From Flavobacteriia bacterium (GTDB lineage Bacteria > Bacteroidota > Bacteroidia > Flavobacteriales_D > Crocinitomicaceae), in contig CANGZT010000009.1 in the NCBI GenBank assembly GCA_947458955.1, positions 1-35,555 on the forward strand: DNA of 35,555 nucleotides. Reading direction: 5' to 3'. The position numbers and the translations under genes are program-made. Of the stretch, positions 8,427 to 18,514 are shown piece after piece (position 1 is the first letter of the stretch; every line of letters starts with the position of its first letter). The notes under the pieces are model-generated. The model was given only the letters and a program-made list of their open reading frames with translations, was not told the DNA's origin and made no database searches.

Positions 8427-8975
8427 TTAATATTTTGGAACCCAAGGTTGCTCTGGTGCACCAAGATCTTGAGTTAGTTTTCGAGATAGCACAAATAGAT
8501 AATCACTCAATCGGTTTAAATATTTTAGAATCACTAAATCTACCGTTTCTTCTTCATTAAGGTGATTGGTCATTCTTTCTGCTCTTCTACAAACACATCG
8601 TGCGATATGACAATAAGAAACAGTAGTATGTCCTCCTGGTAAAACAAATGATTTCATTGTTGGTAGCGTAGCATCCATTTCATCAATCCAATCTTCCAAC
8701 TGTTTGATATCATCTGCTTTTATTTCTGGCAGTTTCATAGTTGATTTAACGGGATCGGAGGCAAGGTGTGAACCAATCGTAAATAATCGATCTTGAATCG
8801 TGATAATTTGTTCAATGTAAATCGGATTGATCTGTTGGTCTCTAATTAAACCAAGATAGGAATTTAATTCATCTACTGAACCATACGATTCAATTCGAAT
8901 TGCATGCTTAGGAATACGAGTTCCTCCGATTAACTGAGTTGTACCTCCATCTCCAGTGCGAGTATATATTTTCAT
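8427..8975 (-). CDS. Cob(I)alamin adenosyltransferase, PduO type
   Basis: This 182-residue enzyme moves the adenosyl group of ATP to cob(I)alamin to give adenosylcobalamin. The N-terminal ATP-binding signature YTRTGDGGTTQL (residues 4-15), the RIESYGSVDELNS block, the CRRAER motif and the ILKYLNRLSDYLF stretch are all diagnostic of the PduO-type family, and the length is normal. No other cobalamin genes lie nearby, so it more likely serves salvage or a B12-dependent enzyme elsewhere. It is the second gene of a minus-strand pair: the upstream methyltransferase stops three bases before this ATG. Confidence 0.95.
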   Translation of the reverse strand: MKIYTRTGDGGTTQLIGGTRIPKHAIRIESYGSVDELNSYLGLIRDQQINPIYIEQIITIQDRLFTIGSHLASDPVKSTMKLPEIKADDIKQLEDWIDEMDATLPTMKSFVLPGGHTTVSYCHIARCVCRRAERMTNHLNEEETVDLVILKYLNRLSDYLFVLSRKLTQDLGAPEQPWVPKY

Positions 8976-8978
8976 AAT

Positions 8979-9746
8979 TTAATAACGGATAATAAAATGT
9001 TCTTTTTCTTTATTGTCTTTAAGTAAAATAATTCCTAACTTAAATAAATCTATTGTTAAATTAAAACGTTTGTCAGCTGTTATTTGTTCCCAAGCATCAT
9101 ACATGTCACCAGACCATCGTATATCATCAATAAGAATAAGGGTTTCATTGTGAGCATATTCTATTGCTTTTTCTAGATGTTTGAAAAGTTTTTCACTCGT
9201 GTGATCTCCATCTATAAAAATCAAATCATATTTCGTTTGTGGCTTAGTGTCAAAAAAAGTATCAAAAGTGTTTCTGTGAAATTCTATTTTATGATTGGAG
9301 AAATTCTTGAAATTTTTTTGATTAATCTCATATAGGATATTACTTCCTTCTACCGTATCAATTTCTGCAGATGGGTGCCCAAGTGATAATGCAAGACTAC
9401 CAAAACCAAAGTTTGTACCCAATTCTAAAATGCGCGTAGGTTTGTAATGTGTTGAAATTTTATAAAGTAACGTCCAATATTTCCCTTTAGTTCGAGCATT
9501 TGTTGCATATTGTTTGATTTGTGCGAATGTGTTTTTTCGTTTTGATCCAGCTCCTTGGGTATCAAATTCATAATTATTTTTATCATTGTAAAGTGTAGAA
9601 GTAAATCGTGCTAACGTTTTTTTATCTTTTTTAGCAACTTTTTGAGAAAAACAAACGTCTACTAATTCATAAACGAAGGGAGAATGTATCTGATGTCTTC
9701 CTTTGGCTTTTGCAATGTATTTAATATATTCGCATATTATATTCAC
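8979..9746 (-). CDS. Class I SAM-dependent methyltransferase (O-methyltransferase-like)
   Basis: The SAM-binding loop ILELGTNFGFGSLALS is followed by IDTVEGS (acidic residue for the ribose), DLIFIDGDH, and LILIDDIRWSGDMYDAWEQI, the pattern of catechol-type and Methyltransf_24 enzymes. The N-terminal HSPFVYELV is typical of a Bacteroidota subfamily. The substrate is unknown. No ATG is available: I prefer the GTG at 9744-9746, which puts HSPF about 20 residues from the start as in relatives. An upstream TTG (9759-9761) would add five residues. The gene is divergent from the DUF4301 gene with about 30 bases between starts, and precedes the adenosyltransferase in an apparent operon. Confidence 0.85.
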   Translation of the reverse strand: MNIICEYIKYIAKAKGRHQIHSPFVYELVDVCFSQKVAKKDKKTLARFTSTLYNDKNNYEFDTQGAGSKRKNTFAQIKQYATNARTKGKYWTLLYKISTHYKPTRILELGTNFGFGSLALSLGHPSAEIDTVEGSNILYEINQKNFKNFSNHKIEFHRNTFDTFFDTKPQTKYDLIFIDGDHTSEKLFKHLEKAIEYAHNETLILIDDIRWSGDMYDAWEQITADKRFNLTIDLFKLGIILLKDNKEKEHFIIRY

Positions 9747-9776
9747 ACTACAAATAAACAAAAAAGATTCTTAATC

Positions 9777-11183
9777 ATGAAGTCCGTGCAAATAGATGTT
9801 AATAGTATAGATGCTCAAAGGGAAAAAGTATTTGGTGATCAGCCTGAATTAAAATTGGTTAGCCCTTGTAAATTAGGTGAAGGGATCATCAATTCTGATG
9901 AAGAACAAAGAGAGTTACTAATTAATAAATTTGAAAACACGGATTTAAAAACTACCTTTTTTATACCCGCTTCTGGTTCTGGTTCAAGAATGTTTCAGTT
10001 TTTATTTGATTTTTTAGAAGATCCCACAGAGGAAAACACGAGTCAAGTAGAACGCTTTTTGAATTATATTGAGGATTTTGCTTTTTTCAATAAGCTACCA
10101 ATAGATATTCGTAAGAAAATCAAAAATAATGATATAAATTTAGACGAGTTTGTTCGGTATTTATTGACTGAAGTAGGAATGGGATACGGTGATTTACCAA
10201 AAGGATTAATTCCATTCCATAAAAATGGACCTTTTGTTTTGAATCCCTATCAAGAGCAATTGTTACAAGGATTACAGGTAAAAGAAGAAAACACGGCTTT
10301 TCATTATACAATTAAAGCTTCGTTTGAAGAGAAGATTGGTCAAGAGTTGTCTAGTTTACAGGGAGTTATTGGTCATGATGTTGATGTTGCGTTTTCTTAT
10401 CAAGATGTTTCTACTGATGCTATAGCTTTTGACGATGAAAGAAACCCATTGTTTTTGGATAATGGAGAAATTCTTACTAGACCTTCAGGTCATGGTGCAC
10501 TTTTGGATAATTTAAATACAATTACTTCTGATTTAATCTTCATAAAAAATATTGATAATGTTCAACATTTTGCTAAATCTAAAGTTTCTCAGGAAACATG
10601 GAAATACCTGGGAGGTATGGCGATTTGGTTCCAAGAGCGAATTAGTAAATTAATTAAGACTCCATCTATGGATGAATTAATTAAATTAAATAATCGCTAC
10701 CAGTTTTTACATCCAAATTTAATAGCAGAATTAACCGAGCAAGATATACCTAATTTATTAAACCGTCCTTTTAGAATATGTGGTATGGTGCGAAATGAAG
10801 GACAAGCTGGAGGAGGTCCTTTTTGGGTAGAGGAGGAAGGTAAGATTTCCAAACAAATAGTTGAGAAATCTCAAATTAACCTTAAAGGAAAACAATATCG
10901 ATTAATGGTGCAATCAACTCATTTTAATCCTGTTGTGATTGTGGCTGTAAACAAGGATAGTAACGGAAAACCTTTTGATTTAAGGGATTTTTGTGATGAC
11001 AGCAAATACTTTGTAGTGAATAAAAAATATAAAGGAAAAAACATTTCCTTCTCAGAATTACCAGGGTTATGGAATGGTTCAATGGCGTATTGGAATACTA
11101 TTTTTGTAGAAATCCCAACAAAATCTTTTAGTCCTGTTAAAACGGTATTAGATTTACTCGGTAAAGCACATAAGGAAGATTAA
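9777..11183 (+). CDS. DUF4301 family protein
   Basis: This 468-residue protein has TTFFIPASGSGSRMFQFL near residues 58-76, a glycine-rich loop resembling the LxAGxGxRM nucleotide-binding start of sugar-nucleotidyltransferases. Other blocks are ILTRPSGHGALLDNLN and LIFIKNIDNVQ. These fit DUF4301, a Bacteroidota family without an assigned function. I infer an NTP- or sugar-phosphate-binding enzyme. The open frame extends upstream to 9684, but the ATG at 9777 (MKSVQIDVN) is the natural start because the extension overlaps the divergent methyltransferase. A weak promoter candidate (TTG 9703-9705, TATATTCG 9725-9732, one mismatch) lies inside that gene. Its stop is two bases from the stop of the convergent DUF58 gene. 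Confidence 0.82.
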   Translation: MKSVQIDVNSIDAQREKVFGDQPELKLVSPCKLGEGIINSDEEQRELLINKFENTDLKTTFFIPASGSGSRMFQFLFDFLEDPTEENTSQVERFLNYIEDFAFFNKLPIDIRKKIKNNDINLDEFVRYLLTEVGMGYGDLPKGLIPFHKNGPFVLNPYQEQLLQGLQVKEENTAFHYTIKASFEEKIGQELSSLQGVIGHDVDVAFSYQDVSTDAIAFDDERNPLFLDNGEILTRPSGHGALLDNLNTITSDLIFIKNIDNVQHFAKSKVSQETWKYLGGMAIWFQERISKLIKTPSMDELIKLNNRYQFLHPNLIAELTEQDIPNLLNRPFRICGMVRNEGQAGGGPFWVEEEGKISKQIVEKSQINLKGKQYRLMVQSTHFNPVVIVAVNKDSNGKPFDLRDFCDDSKYFVVNKKYKGKNISFSELPGLWNGSMAYWNTIFVEIPTKSFSPVKTVLDLLGKAHKED

Positions 11184-11185
11184 TT

Positions 11186-12103
11186 TTACCTACTTTTTCT
11201 TCTTTTTAATAGAAATTGTTGCAATAAAAAATCTAATGGCTCGTTCGTATCTATACTAACAAAGTCTATGTTTTGTTGTCCAAGTTTCAATTTTAGGTTT
11301 TCAAAATATGAATTCACCTTTTCTTGATAGTTTGCTTTAAATTCAATCGGTTGTAGTCTTATTTCTTCTTGTGTTTCCATGTCAATCACACGTATAGGAC
11401 GATTGGGTAATTGAAAATCAATCTCATGTTCTTTGTCCGTTATATGAAAAACAATAACTTCGTGTTTGTTATATTTTAAATGTTGAATTGCTTCTATAAA
11501 TTCAGGTTCCTTTTCAGGCGAATCAAGTAAATCACTAAATAGAATCACTAAACTTCTTTTGTGGATAGATTCAGCAATAGCATGAAGTGAAGTTATTAAA
11601 TTAGTAGAATGAGTATGATTTGGTTTATATTCATGGAGGTATTTTTCCAATTCTTGATATAGAAAATGAAGGTGACTCTGAGATGATTTTGATGGTGTCT
11701 GTAGATTTAAATCCGTATCAAAACAGGTGATACCTACGGCATCCCTTTGTTTTTTTAGTAGTTCCATGATTGATGCTCCTGCAAGAATAGCGTATTCAAT
11801 TTTGGATAAATTTTCTCCTTGTTGAAAATACATCGAGCTCGAAGTGTCGAATAGTAGTTGACAGCGTAAATTGGTTTCTTCGTCGTATTTTTTAGTGTAT
11901 AGTCGATCGGTTTTACCATATAATTTCCAATCGATGTGCTTAGTAGATTCTCCTTGATTATAAATACGATGTTCAGCAAATTCTACCGAAAAACCATGAA
12001 AAGGGCTTTTATGTAATCCAGTGACAAACCCTTCAACAGCTTGTTTTGCTAATAACTCTAGCGTGCCAAATTGGACGATTTCTGACCGACTGATTTTACG
12101 CAT
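11186..12103 (-). CDS. DUF58 domain-containing protein
   Basis: The 305-residue protein shows the DUF58 core: GLHKSPFHGFSVEFAEHR, YNQGESTKHIDWKLYGKTD (residues about 49-67) and RLYTKKYDEETN. It then runs into a vWA-like part with LLFDTSSSMYF, a degenerate MIDAS (DxSxS), and LVILFSDLLD. DUF58 proteins usually sit beside MoxR AAA+ ATPases and act in folding or metal insertion of partner proteins. No moxR gene is adjacent here. There is no membrane anchor. The start overlaps the end of the upstream EamA gene by eight bases (12096-12103), so the two are translationally coupled. Confidence 0.9.
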   Translation of the reverse strand: MRKISRSEIVQFGTLELLAKQAVEGFVTGLHKSPFHGFSVEFAEHRIYNQGESTKHIDWKLYGKTDRLYTKKYDEETNLRCQLLFDTSSSMYFQQGENLSKIEYAILAGASIMELLKKQRDAVGITCFDTDLNLQTPSKSSQSHLHFLYQELEKYLHEYKPNHTHSTNLITSLHAIAESIHKRSLVILFSDLLDSPEKEPEFIEAIQHLKYNKHEVIVFHITDKEHEIDFQLPNRPIRVIDMETQEEIRLQPIEFKANYQEKVNSYFENLKLKLGQQNIDFVSIDTNEPLDFLLQQFLLKRRKSR

Positions 12104-13019
12104 GGGTTCTTTTCTGATGATAATGTTTCACGACTATATTTAATAATACTCCTGCTAAAATTAAGAAAATACCAGTAAAGGAACTAAAAGGTAAAATTTC
12201 ATTAAATAAAAATGTACCAACGAGTATAGCATAAATTGAACCTAAGTATTGAAAAGGACTTACGATAGTAACATCGCCGAACATGAAAGCTTTTGTCATA
12301 AATACCTGTGCTATTTGCGTGAATATTCCAAGTAATAAAACATACAGCCATTCTATTCCTTTGGGAGTGATAAAGTCAAAATAAGACCAAATTGCCATAA
12401 CAGGTAAAGAGATCATTGGAAAGGCAATAACTACATGTAAGGGGTGTTCTGAGCTTTTTAGTTTTACAACAGATACATAAGCTAGTCCAGAGAAAATTGC
12501 TGATAATACGCCAATTAAAATCCAAGAATACAAAGAAAGTTGATGAGATACACCTTCGTTTTCAAAAGTGTTTTTCCCTAAACCAATCACAAACACACCG
12601 CTTAGGGCAATAAATATGCATAACCATTGTAACCATTTTATTTTTTCTTTCAACCAAATTGTTGCAAATAATAAAGTGAAAATAGGAGCTAAATATTGTA
12701 GTGTAGAAGAAATCGCAATAGGGAGTGTATGAATTGTATAGAAAAATAATGTCAAAGCAATCATTCCTGATGTACCTCGAATGAGTAGCCATTTTTTATT
12801 TTGTCCGATGATAGGTAAGTTTTTTGATTTTAAAATAAAGGCACTGATCGAAAAGGAAATCACAGAACGAAAAAGTACTAACTCATGTATCGGAAATGAA
12901 GAATATACGGGAAGTGCACTCGAAGTAGGACCATTTGTTAAAATTTTTACAAAAAAATTGACAAACATGAAACACAATCCAGAACCAATCATGTAAAGTA
13001 TGCCTTTGTTGACTTTCAT
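12096..13019 (-). CDS. EamA/DMT-family transporter
   Basis: This 307-residue hydrophobic protein has about ten predicted membrane helices in two EamA repeats. The first contains the motif region FRSVISF then LPIAISSTLQYLAPIFTLLF, and the second contains AFMFGDVTIVSPFQYLGSIY with the matching PxxxY pattern. It ends in a short basic tail. The family exports metabolites such as amino acids or nucleosides, or acts on drugs. The substrate cannot be read from the sequence. It is the first gene of a pair with the DUF58 gene. A promoter-like TTG-N20-TACATTTA lies so close to the ATG that the message may be nearly leaderless. Confidence 0.9.
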   Translation of the reverse strand: MKVNKGILYMIGSGLCFMFVNFFVKILTNGPTSSALPVYSSFPIHELVLFRSVISFSISAFILKSKNLPIIGQNKKWLLIRGTSGMIALTLFFYTIHTLPIAISSTLQYLAPIFTLLFATIWLKEKIKWLQWLCIFIALSGVFVIGLGKNTFENEGVSHQLSLYSWILIGVLSAIFSGLAYVSVVKLKSSEHPLHVVIAFPMISLPVMAIWSYFDFITPKGIEWLYVLLLGIFTQIAQVFMTKAFMFGDVTIVSPFQYLGSIYAILVGTFLFNEILPFSSFTGIFLILAGVLLNIVVKHYHQKRTHA

Positions 13020-13023
13020 TCGG

Positions 13024-13054
13024 TAAATGTACTTACTTTAACTAGAGGCTGCAA
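13024..13054 (-). promoter_or_regulatory. Candidate promoter of the EamA gene, possibly leaderless
   Basis: On the minus strand TTG (13052-13054) and TACATTTA (13024-13031, one mismatch to TAnnTTTG) are 20 bases apart. The box ends only four bases before the ATG at 13017-13019, so initiation would fall at or next to the start codon. Confidence 0.3.
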
Positions 13055-13090
13055 TATTATCATTCTGTTAATTCTGTTTAAACCGTAGGC

Positions 13091-13098
13091 TAAATTTG
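13091..13098 (+). promoter_or_regulatory. Candidate -7 box for the FISUMP gene
   Basis: TAAATTTG matches TAnnTTTG exactly, 70 bases before the ATG. No clear -33 TTG is present. Confidence 0.35.
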
Positions 13099-13168
13099 TG
13101 TTATGTGATAATTTTGACTTCAGTTTTTTAGTTTTTTTTTAAAAATTTTGCTCATTAAAGTATAGGTT

Positions 13169-13816
13169 ATGATGAAGTTTAATGTAATATGTGTTTTGTT
13201 TGTGTTTTTAACATTTAATTATTTTGCTCAAAAATCAGGTGCTGGCGTTGAAGATATTGAGGGAAATATTTACAAAACGGTAATTATTGGTAAACAAGAG
13301 TGGATGGCTGATAATCTAAAAGTAACTAAGTATAGAAATGGACAGCCGATTCCCTTTATTTCAGATAGTACGGTTTGGAGTCAATGGAATGCCGGTGCTT
13401 ACATGTTCTACAAACACGATGTGAAACATGGTGTACTATACAATTGGAATGTGGTAAATGATTTAAGAAAAGTGTGTCCAGTTGGTTTTCATGTACCAAC
13501 TAATGCGGAGTGGGATACCTTGGCTAAAAATTTAGGAGGAAATGAGATTGCTGGAGGAAAAATGAAGTCTAAATTACATTGGGAAGCGCCTAATACTGGG
13601 GCAACGAATGAAAGTGGTTTTTTTGCTTTACCAAAAGGAAATTATGGAATCAATGGTTCTTTTAATGGAATTGGTCGAAATGCGTATTGGTGGACTGCTA
13701 CTCAAAATGGAGAGTTGAGTTCTTGGGGTAGAGAAGTTGGCTATAACGATGTACAATTATTTGTGGGACACGCTGACAAACGCGATGCACTCTCTGTTAG
13801 GTGTGTGAAAGATTAA
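13169..13816 (+). CDS. Exported FISUMP domain protein
   Basis: The first 21 residues (MMKFNVICVLFVFLTFNYFA then Q) form a type I signal peptide. The remainder is a single FISUMP domain (Fibrobacter succinogenes major paralogous domain), seen in DIEGNIYKTVIIGKQEWMADN, VLYNWNVV, CPVGFHVPTNAEWDTL, GYWW-type WWTATQNG and LSVRCVKD. It is short for the family, with no added repeats and no Por secretion tail. FISUMP proteins are surface or periplasmic and abundant in Bacteroidota and Fibrobacteres. Their role is unknown, though the fold resembles formylglycine-generating and C-type-lectin-like domains. An exported protein with a possible binding role is the most that can be said. Confidence 0.88.
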   Translation: MMKFNVICVLFVFLTFNYFAQKSGAGVEDIEGNIYKTVIIGKQEWMADNLKVTKYRNGQPIPFISDSTVWSQWNAGAYMFYKHDVKHGVLYNWNVVNDLRKVCPVGFHVPTNAEWDTLAKNLGGNEIAGGKMKSKLHWEAPNTGATNESGFFALPKGNYGINGSFNGIGRNAYWWTATQNGELSSWGREVGYNDVQLFVGHADKRDALSVRCVKD

Positions 13817-13894
13817 TTTTTCACCCATTCTTTGTTTTGATAGTTAAGACTTAAAAAGATTATTTGTATATTGGCATTACATTAATTTTTAAAT

Positions 13895-14587
13895 ATGCTA
13901 ATATCAAAAATTTCTAATTTTTTTGTTTTTTTAATTTTTATAACATTTTCATTTTCATTGTTGTCTCAAGAAGAGGATGAGGAGATTGACGATGCTATTT
14001 ACACTCGTATTAATCCTAAACATTCTTTAACGATTGAGTTGGGCTTGCCTATTGGCATATCTAATAAAGGATTTAAAGGGTTTTTACAAGGTATGGTCAA
14101 TTTTTCACCATACTATCATTATAATTTTAAAAATAACATCTCAGTAGGTCTCGGTGCCAACTACAATTTCTTTTGGATCAATCACGTCCTTTCGCCGGAT
14201 AAAAACAACGTAGGTGCAATTCATGCATTAGGAGCTTTTGTTGAACTCGGGTATGAAAAATTTTATACGGATAGGATTGGAACAGATTTCAGTGTTAAAA
14301 CAGGGTATTCTCAATTAAATTTTTATTCAGTTAATAACAGAGCACTCGGACTTGGTACACCTACCAAAAATATAACTTTCGTTGAGCCAACTTTTTCGTT
14401 AATTATCACAGCGGACGAATTTTCATCCTTTCGATGGAATGTGGGGTATGCTTTCCAAAATTATGCTTTTAACCCGACAAGTTTAGGATTTGCCAATGCA
14501 AAGGAGTATAGTTCGGATGATTATCAAAAACCTACACAATTCTTTTCTTTTGGATTTGGGTATACCTATTACTTCAAGCAACGTTAA
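13895..14587 (+). CDS. Putative outer-membrane beta-barrel protein
   Basis: The 230-residue protein begins with a signal peptide (hydrophobic core at about residues 8-23, cleavage near LLSQ) and an acidic stretch EEDEEIDDA. The rest alternates polar and aromatic or aliphatic residues in short strands ending in aromatic residues, such as VGLGANYNFFW, HALGAFVELGYEKFY and FFSFGFGYTYYF, as in eight-stranded barrels. The C-terminus FGFGYTYYFKQR fits a BAM-recognised last strand, although two to three residues follow the aromatic. No named family is recognised. The stop is one base away from the prmC start codon. A box with one mismatch, TATATTGG, lies about 20 bases upstream of the ATG. Confidence 0.65.
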   Translation: MLISKISNFFVFLIFITFSFSLLSQEEDEEIDDAIYTRINPKHSLTIELGLPIGISNKGFKGFLQGMVNFSPYYHYNFKNNISVGLGANYNFFWINHVLSPDKNNVGAIHALGAFVELGYEKFYTDRIGTDFSVKTGYSQLNFYSVNNRALGLGTPTKNITFVEPTFSLIITADEFSSFRWNVGYAFQNYAFNPTSLGFANAKEYSSDDYQKPTQFFSFGFGYTYYFKQR

Positions 14588-14588
14588 T

Positions 14589-15458
14589 ATGTTTGTAATT
14601 GAAAATACGGTCTCGGCTATTAAATCGTATATGCTAGAAAGACTTTCGGTTTTTTACGCTGAACGAGAAATAACTTATTTTTTTAAAAAAGCAGTTTGTC
14701 AACGTTTAAACTTAAGTGACGCTGATTTCTTACTTGCAAATAACCAGCGTTTGTCTGAATCTGATCTTCTTTACTTTAGGAATATTGTAAAGAGACTTTT
14801 AAATAATGAACCTTTTCAATATATCATTGGTGAAACTTGGTTTTACGACTTAGTAATTAAATGTGATAAGCGTGCGCTCATTCCTCGTCCTGAAACAGAG
14901 GAATTGGTTGATTTAATTATCCAGGATCATCTTAATCAGTCTAATTTGAAGGTGTTGGATCTGTGTTCTGGTACTGGGTGTATTGCAATTGCTTTGGCTA
15001 AAAACTTAAAGAATGCTTCTGTAATTGGAGTAGAATTATCTCAAGAAGCAATTGATTTAGCAAAGAAAAATGCATTGTTAAATCATGTTTCAGCCTCCTT
15101 TTTGAATGGAAATGTTTTGGAAGTTCTTCCTTTGGAAATCACACCAAAATCAGTAGATATTGTCGTTTCGAATCCTCCATACATTCCATTGAAAGACAAA
15201 GAAAAAATGGAGAAAAATGTACTTGATTTTGAACCACACATGGCACTTTTTGTTTCTGATAGGGAGCCGTTGATTTTTTATGATAGAATTGCAGATCAAG
15301 CGAGTTTGGTTTTGAAAGAAAAAGGCTTTTTATATTTAGAAATACATGAAAGTTTTGGTGTTCAAACTCAAGATTTACTAGAAAATAAAGGGTTTAAAAA
15401 GATTGAAATCTTTAAGGATTTACAAGGTAAAGATAGGATGATTAAAGCTAGTTTTTAA
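14589..15458 (+). CDS. prmC: Peptide chain release factor N5-glutamine methyltransferase
   Basis: PrmC methylates the GGQ glutamine of release factors RF1 and RF2 using SAM. The 289-residue protein has the helical N-terminal domain, the linker motif RALIPRPETEELVD (residues about 95-108), the SAM loop LDLCSGTG (123-130), and the catalytic NPPY at 195-198. The open frame reaches upstream to 14490, but that extension overlaps the outer-membrane gene. The ATG at 14589 gives the normal length and lies one base after the previous stop, so reinitiation is likely. It is followed by ligA after six bases. Confidence 0.95.
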   Translation: MFVIENTVSAIKSYMLERLSVFYAEREITYFFKKAVCQRLNLSDADFLLANNQRLSESDLLYFRNIVKRLLNNEPFQYIIGETWFYDLVIKCDKRALIPRPETEELVDLIIQDHLNQSNLKVLDLCSGTGCIAIALAKNLKNASVIGVELSQEAIDLAKKNALLNHVSASFLNGNVLEVLPLEITPKSVDIVVSNPPYIPLKDKEKMEKNVLDFEPHMALFVSDREPLIFYDRIADQASLVLKEKGFLYLEIHESFGVQTQDLLENKGFKKIEIFKDLQGKDRMIKASF

Positions 15459-17474
<2,016 letters not shown>

Positions 17475-17538
17475 AATTCTATCGGTCATTTAATTTTGGT
17501 TACTTTCATATCTGTATTAAATCTGTTATTAATTTCAC

Positions 17539-17546
17539 TAAATTTG
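17539..17546 (+). promoter_or_regulatory. Candidate -7 box for dapA
   Basis: TAAATTTG is an exact TAnnTTTG match ending 19 bases before the dapA ATG. No obvious -33 TTG lies at the expected distance. Confidence 0.4.
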
Positions 17547-17565
17547 AAGTGTTAAATTAAATCGT

Positions 17566-18447
17566 ATGAATAAGTTTAAAGGCACGGGTGTCGCTTTGGT
17601 AACACCATTCAAATCAGATAAATCAGTAGATTTTGATGCGCTAAGAAAATTGGTTCGTCTGCAATTGACTGGAGGTACTGATTTTTTGGTGGTGATGGGA
17701 ACTACCGCGGAGTCTCCTACTTTATCATATGAAGAAAAAGCAGCTATTCTAGAAACTGTTTTGGATGAAAATGCAGGTCAATTACCGATCGTTTTTGGAG
17801 TTGGTGGAAACAACACAACAGAATTAGTTGCTAAACTTAAGAATTTACCTAAAGGAGTGGATGGTATTCTTTCAGTTTCTCCTTACTATAATAAACCTAC
17901 CCAGGAAGGTATTTTTCAACATTTTAAAGCAATTTCGGAAGCTTCTCCAGTACCGGTTATTTTATATAATGTTCCTGGAAGAACAGGTTCAAATATGTTA
18001 GCTCAAACTACGCTGAATTTAGCGCAACTGCCAAATATAGTTGCTGTGAAAGAAGCATCTGGAAACATGGATCAAATCATGGAGATTATCAGTCAGGCAC
18101 CAAAAGGTTTTTCCGTTTTATCTGGTGATGATGCAATTACAATGCCCTTAATCGCTTGTGGGGCTGAAGGGGTAATTTCTGTTGTTGCAAATGCACTACC
18201 TGAAAAATTCACTTCAATGGTGAAGGTTGCACTACAAGGCGATTTTTCATCAGCGAAAAAAATTCACAATGAACTTCTTCCTATTACTAAAATGTTTTTT
18301 GAAGAAGGTAATCCTGGTGGTGTGAAAGTTGCTTTAGAAAATAGAGGTGTCATGTCTCAAGATTTACGTTTGCCGTTAGTACCTGTTTCAACTAATTTGG
18401 CGAATAGGATTAATAACGAAATGAAGTCGCTATTGACTTTTGCTTAA
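17566..18447 (+). CDS. dapA: 4-hydroxy-tetrahydrodipicolinate synthase
   Basis: DapA condenses pyruvate with aspartate semialdehyde, the first committed step to diaminopimelate and lysine. In this 293-residue TIM barrel the active-site residues are visible: Thr46-Thr47 in GTTAESPT, Tyr134 in LYNVPGRTG with Arg139, and the Schiff-base Lys162 in VKEASGN. These match E. coli Thr44, Thr45, Tyr133, Arg138 and Lys161. It is likely a single-gene transcript: its own -7 box lies upstream and a terminator-like hairpin separates it from nrnA. Diaminopimelate feeds peptidoglycan, so the product serves both protein and wall synthesis. Confidence 0.97.
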   Translation: MNKFKGTGVALVTPFKSDKSVDFDALRKLVRLQLTGGTDFLVVMGTTAESPTLSYEEKAAILETVLDENAGQLPIVFGVGGNNTTELVAKLKNLPKGVDGILSVSPYYNKPTQEGIFQHFKAISEASPVPVILYNVPGRTGSNMLAQTTLNLAQLPNIVAVKEASGNMDQIMEIISQAPKGFSVLSGDDAITMPLIACGAEGVISVVANALPEKFTSMVKVALQGDFSSAKKIHNELLPITKMFFEEGNPGGVKVALENRGVMSQDLRLPLVPVSTNLANRINNEMKSLLTFA

Positions 18448-18469
18448 TATTTTAAAATATAAAAATTAG

Positions 18470-18503
18470 AATAAGCAGGGTAGATCGTCCTGCTTATTGT
18501 TTT
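18470..18503 (+). terminator. Hairpin terminator after dapA
   Basis: AATAAGCAGG (18470-18479) pairs perfectly with CCTGCTTATT (18489-18498) around a 9-base loop. A short GTTTT tail follows. It ends about 12 bases before the nrnA start. Confidence 0.7.
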
Positions 18504-18514
18504 AAAGGTGCATC

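Noticed and set aside
12781-12996. Plus-strand 71-residue open frame
   Set aside because: It is a shadow of the EamA gene on the other strand, with no independent signal.
14490-14588. Upstream extension of the prmC frame
   Set aside because: It overlaps the end of the outer-membrane gene and adds residues that PrmC proteins lack. The ATG at 14589 is the better start.
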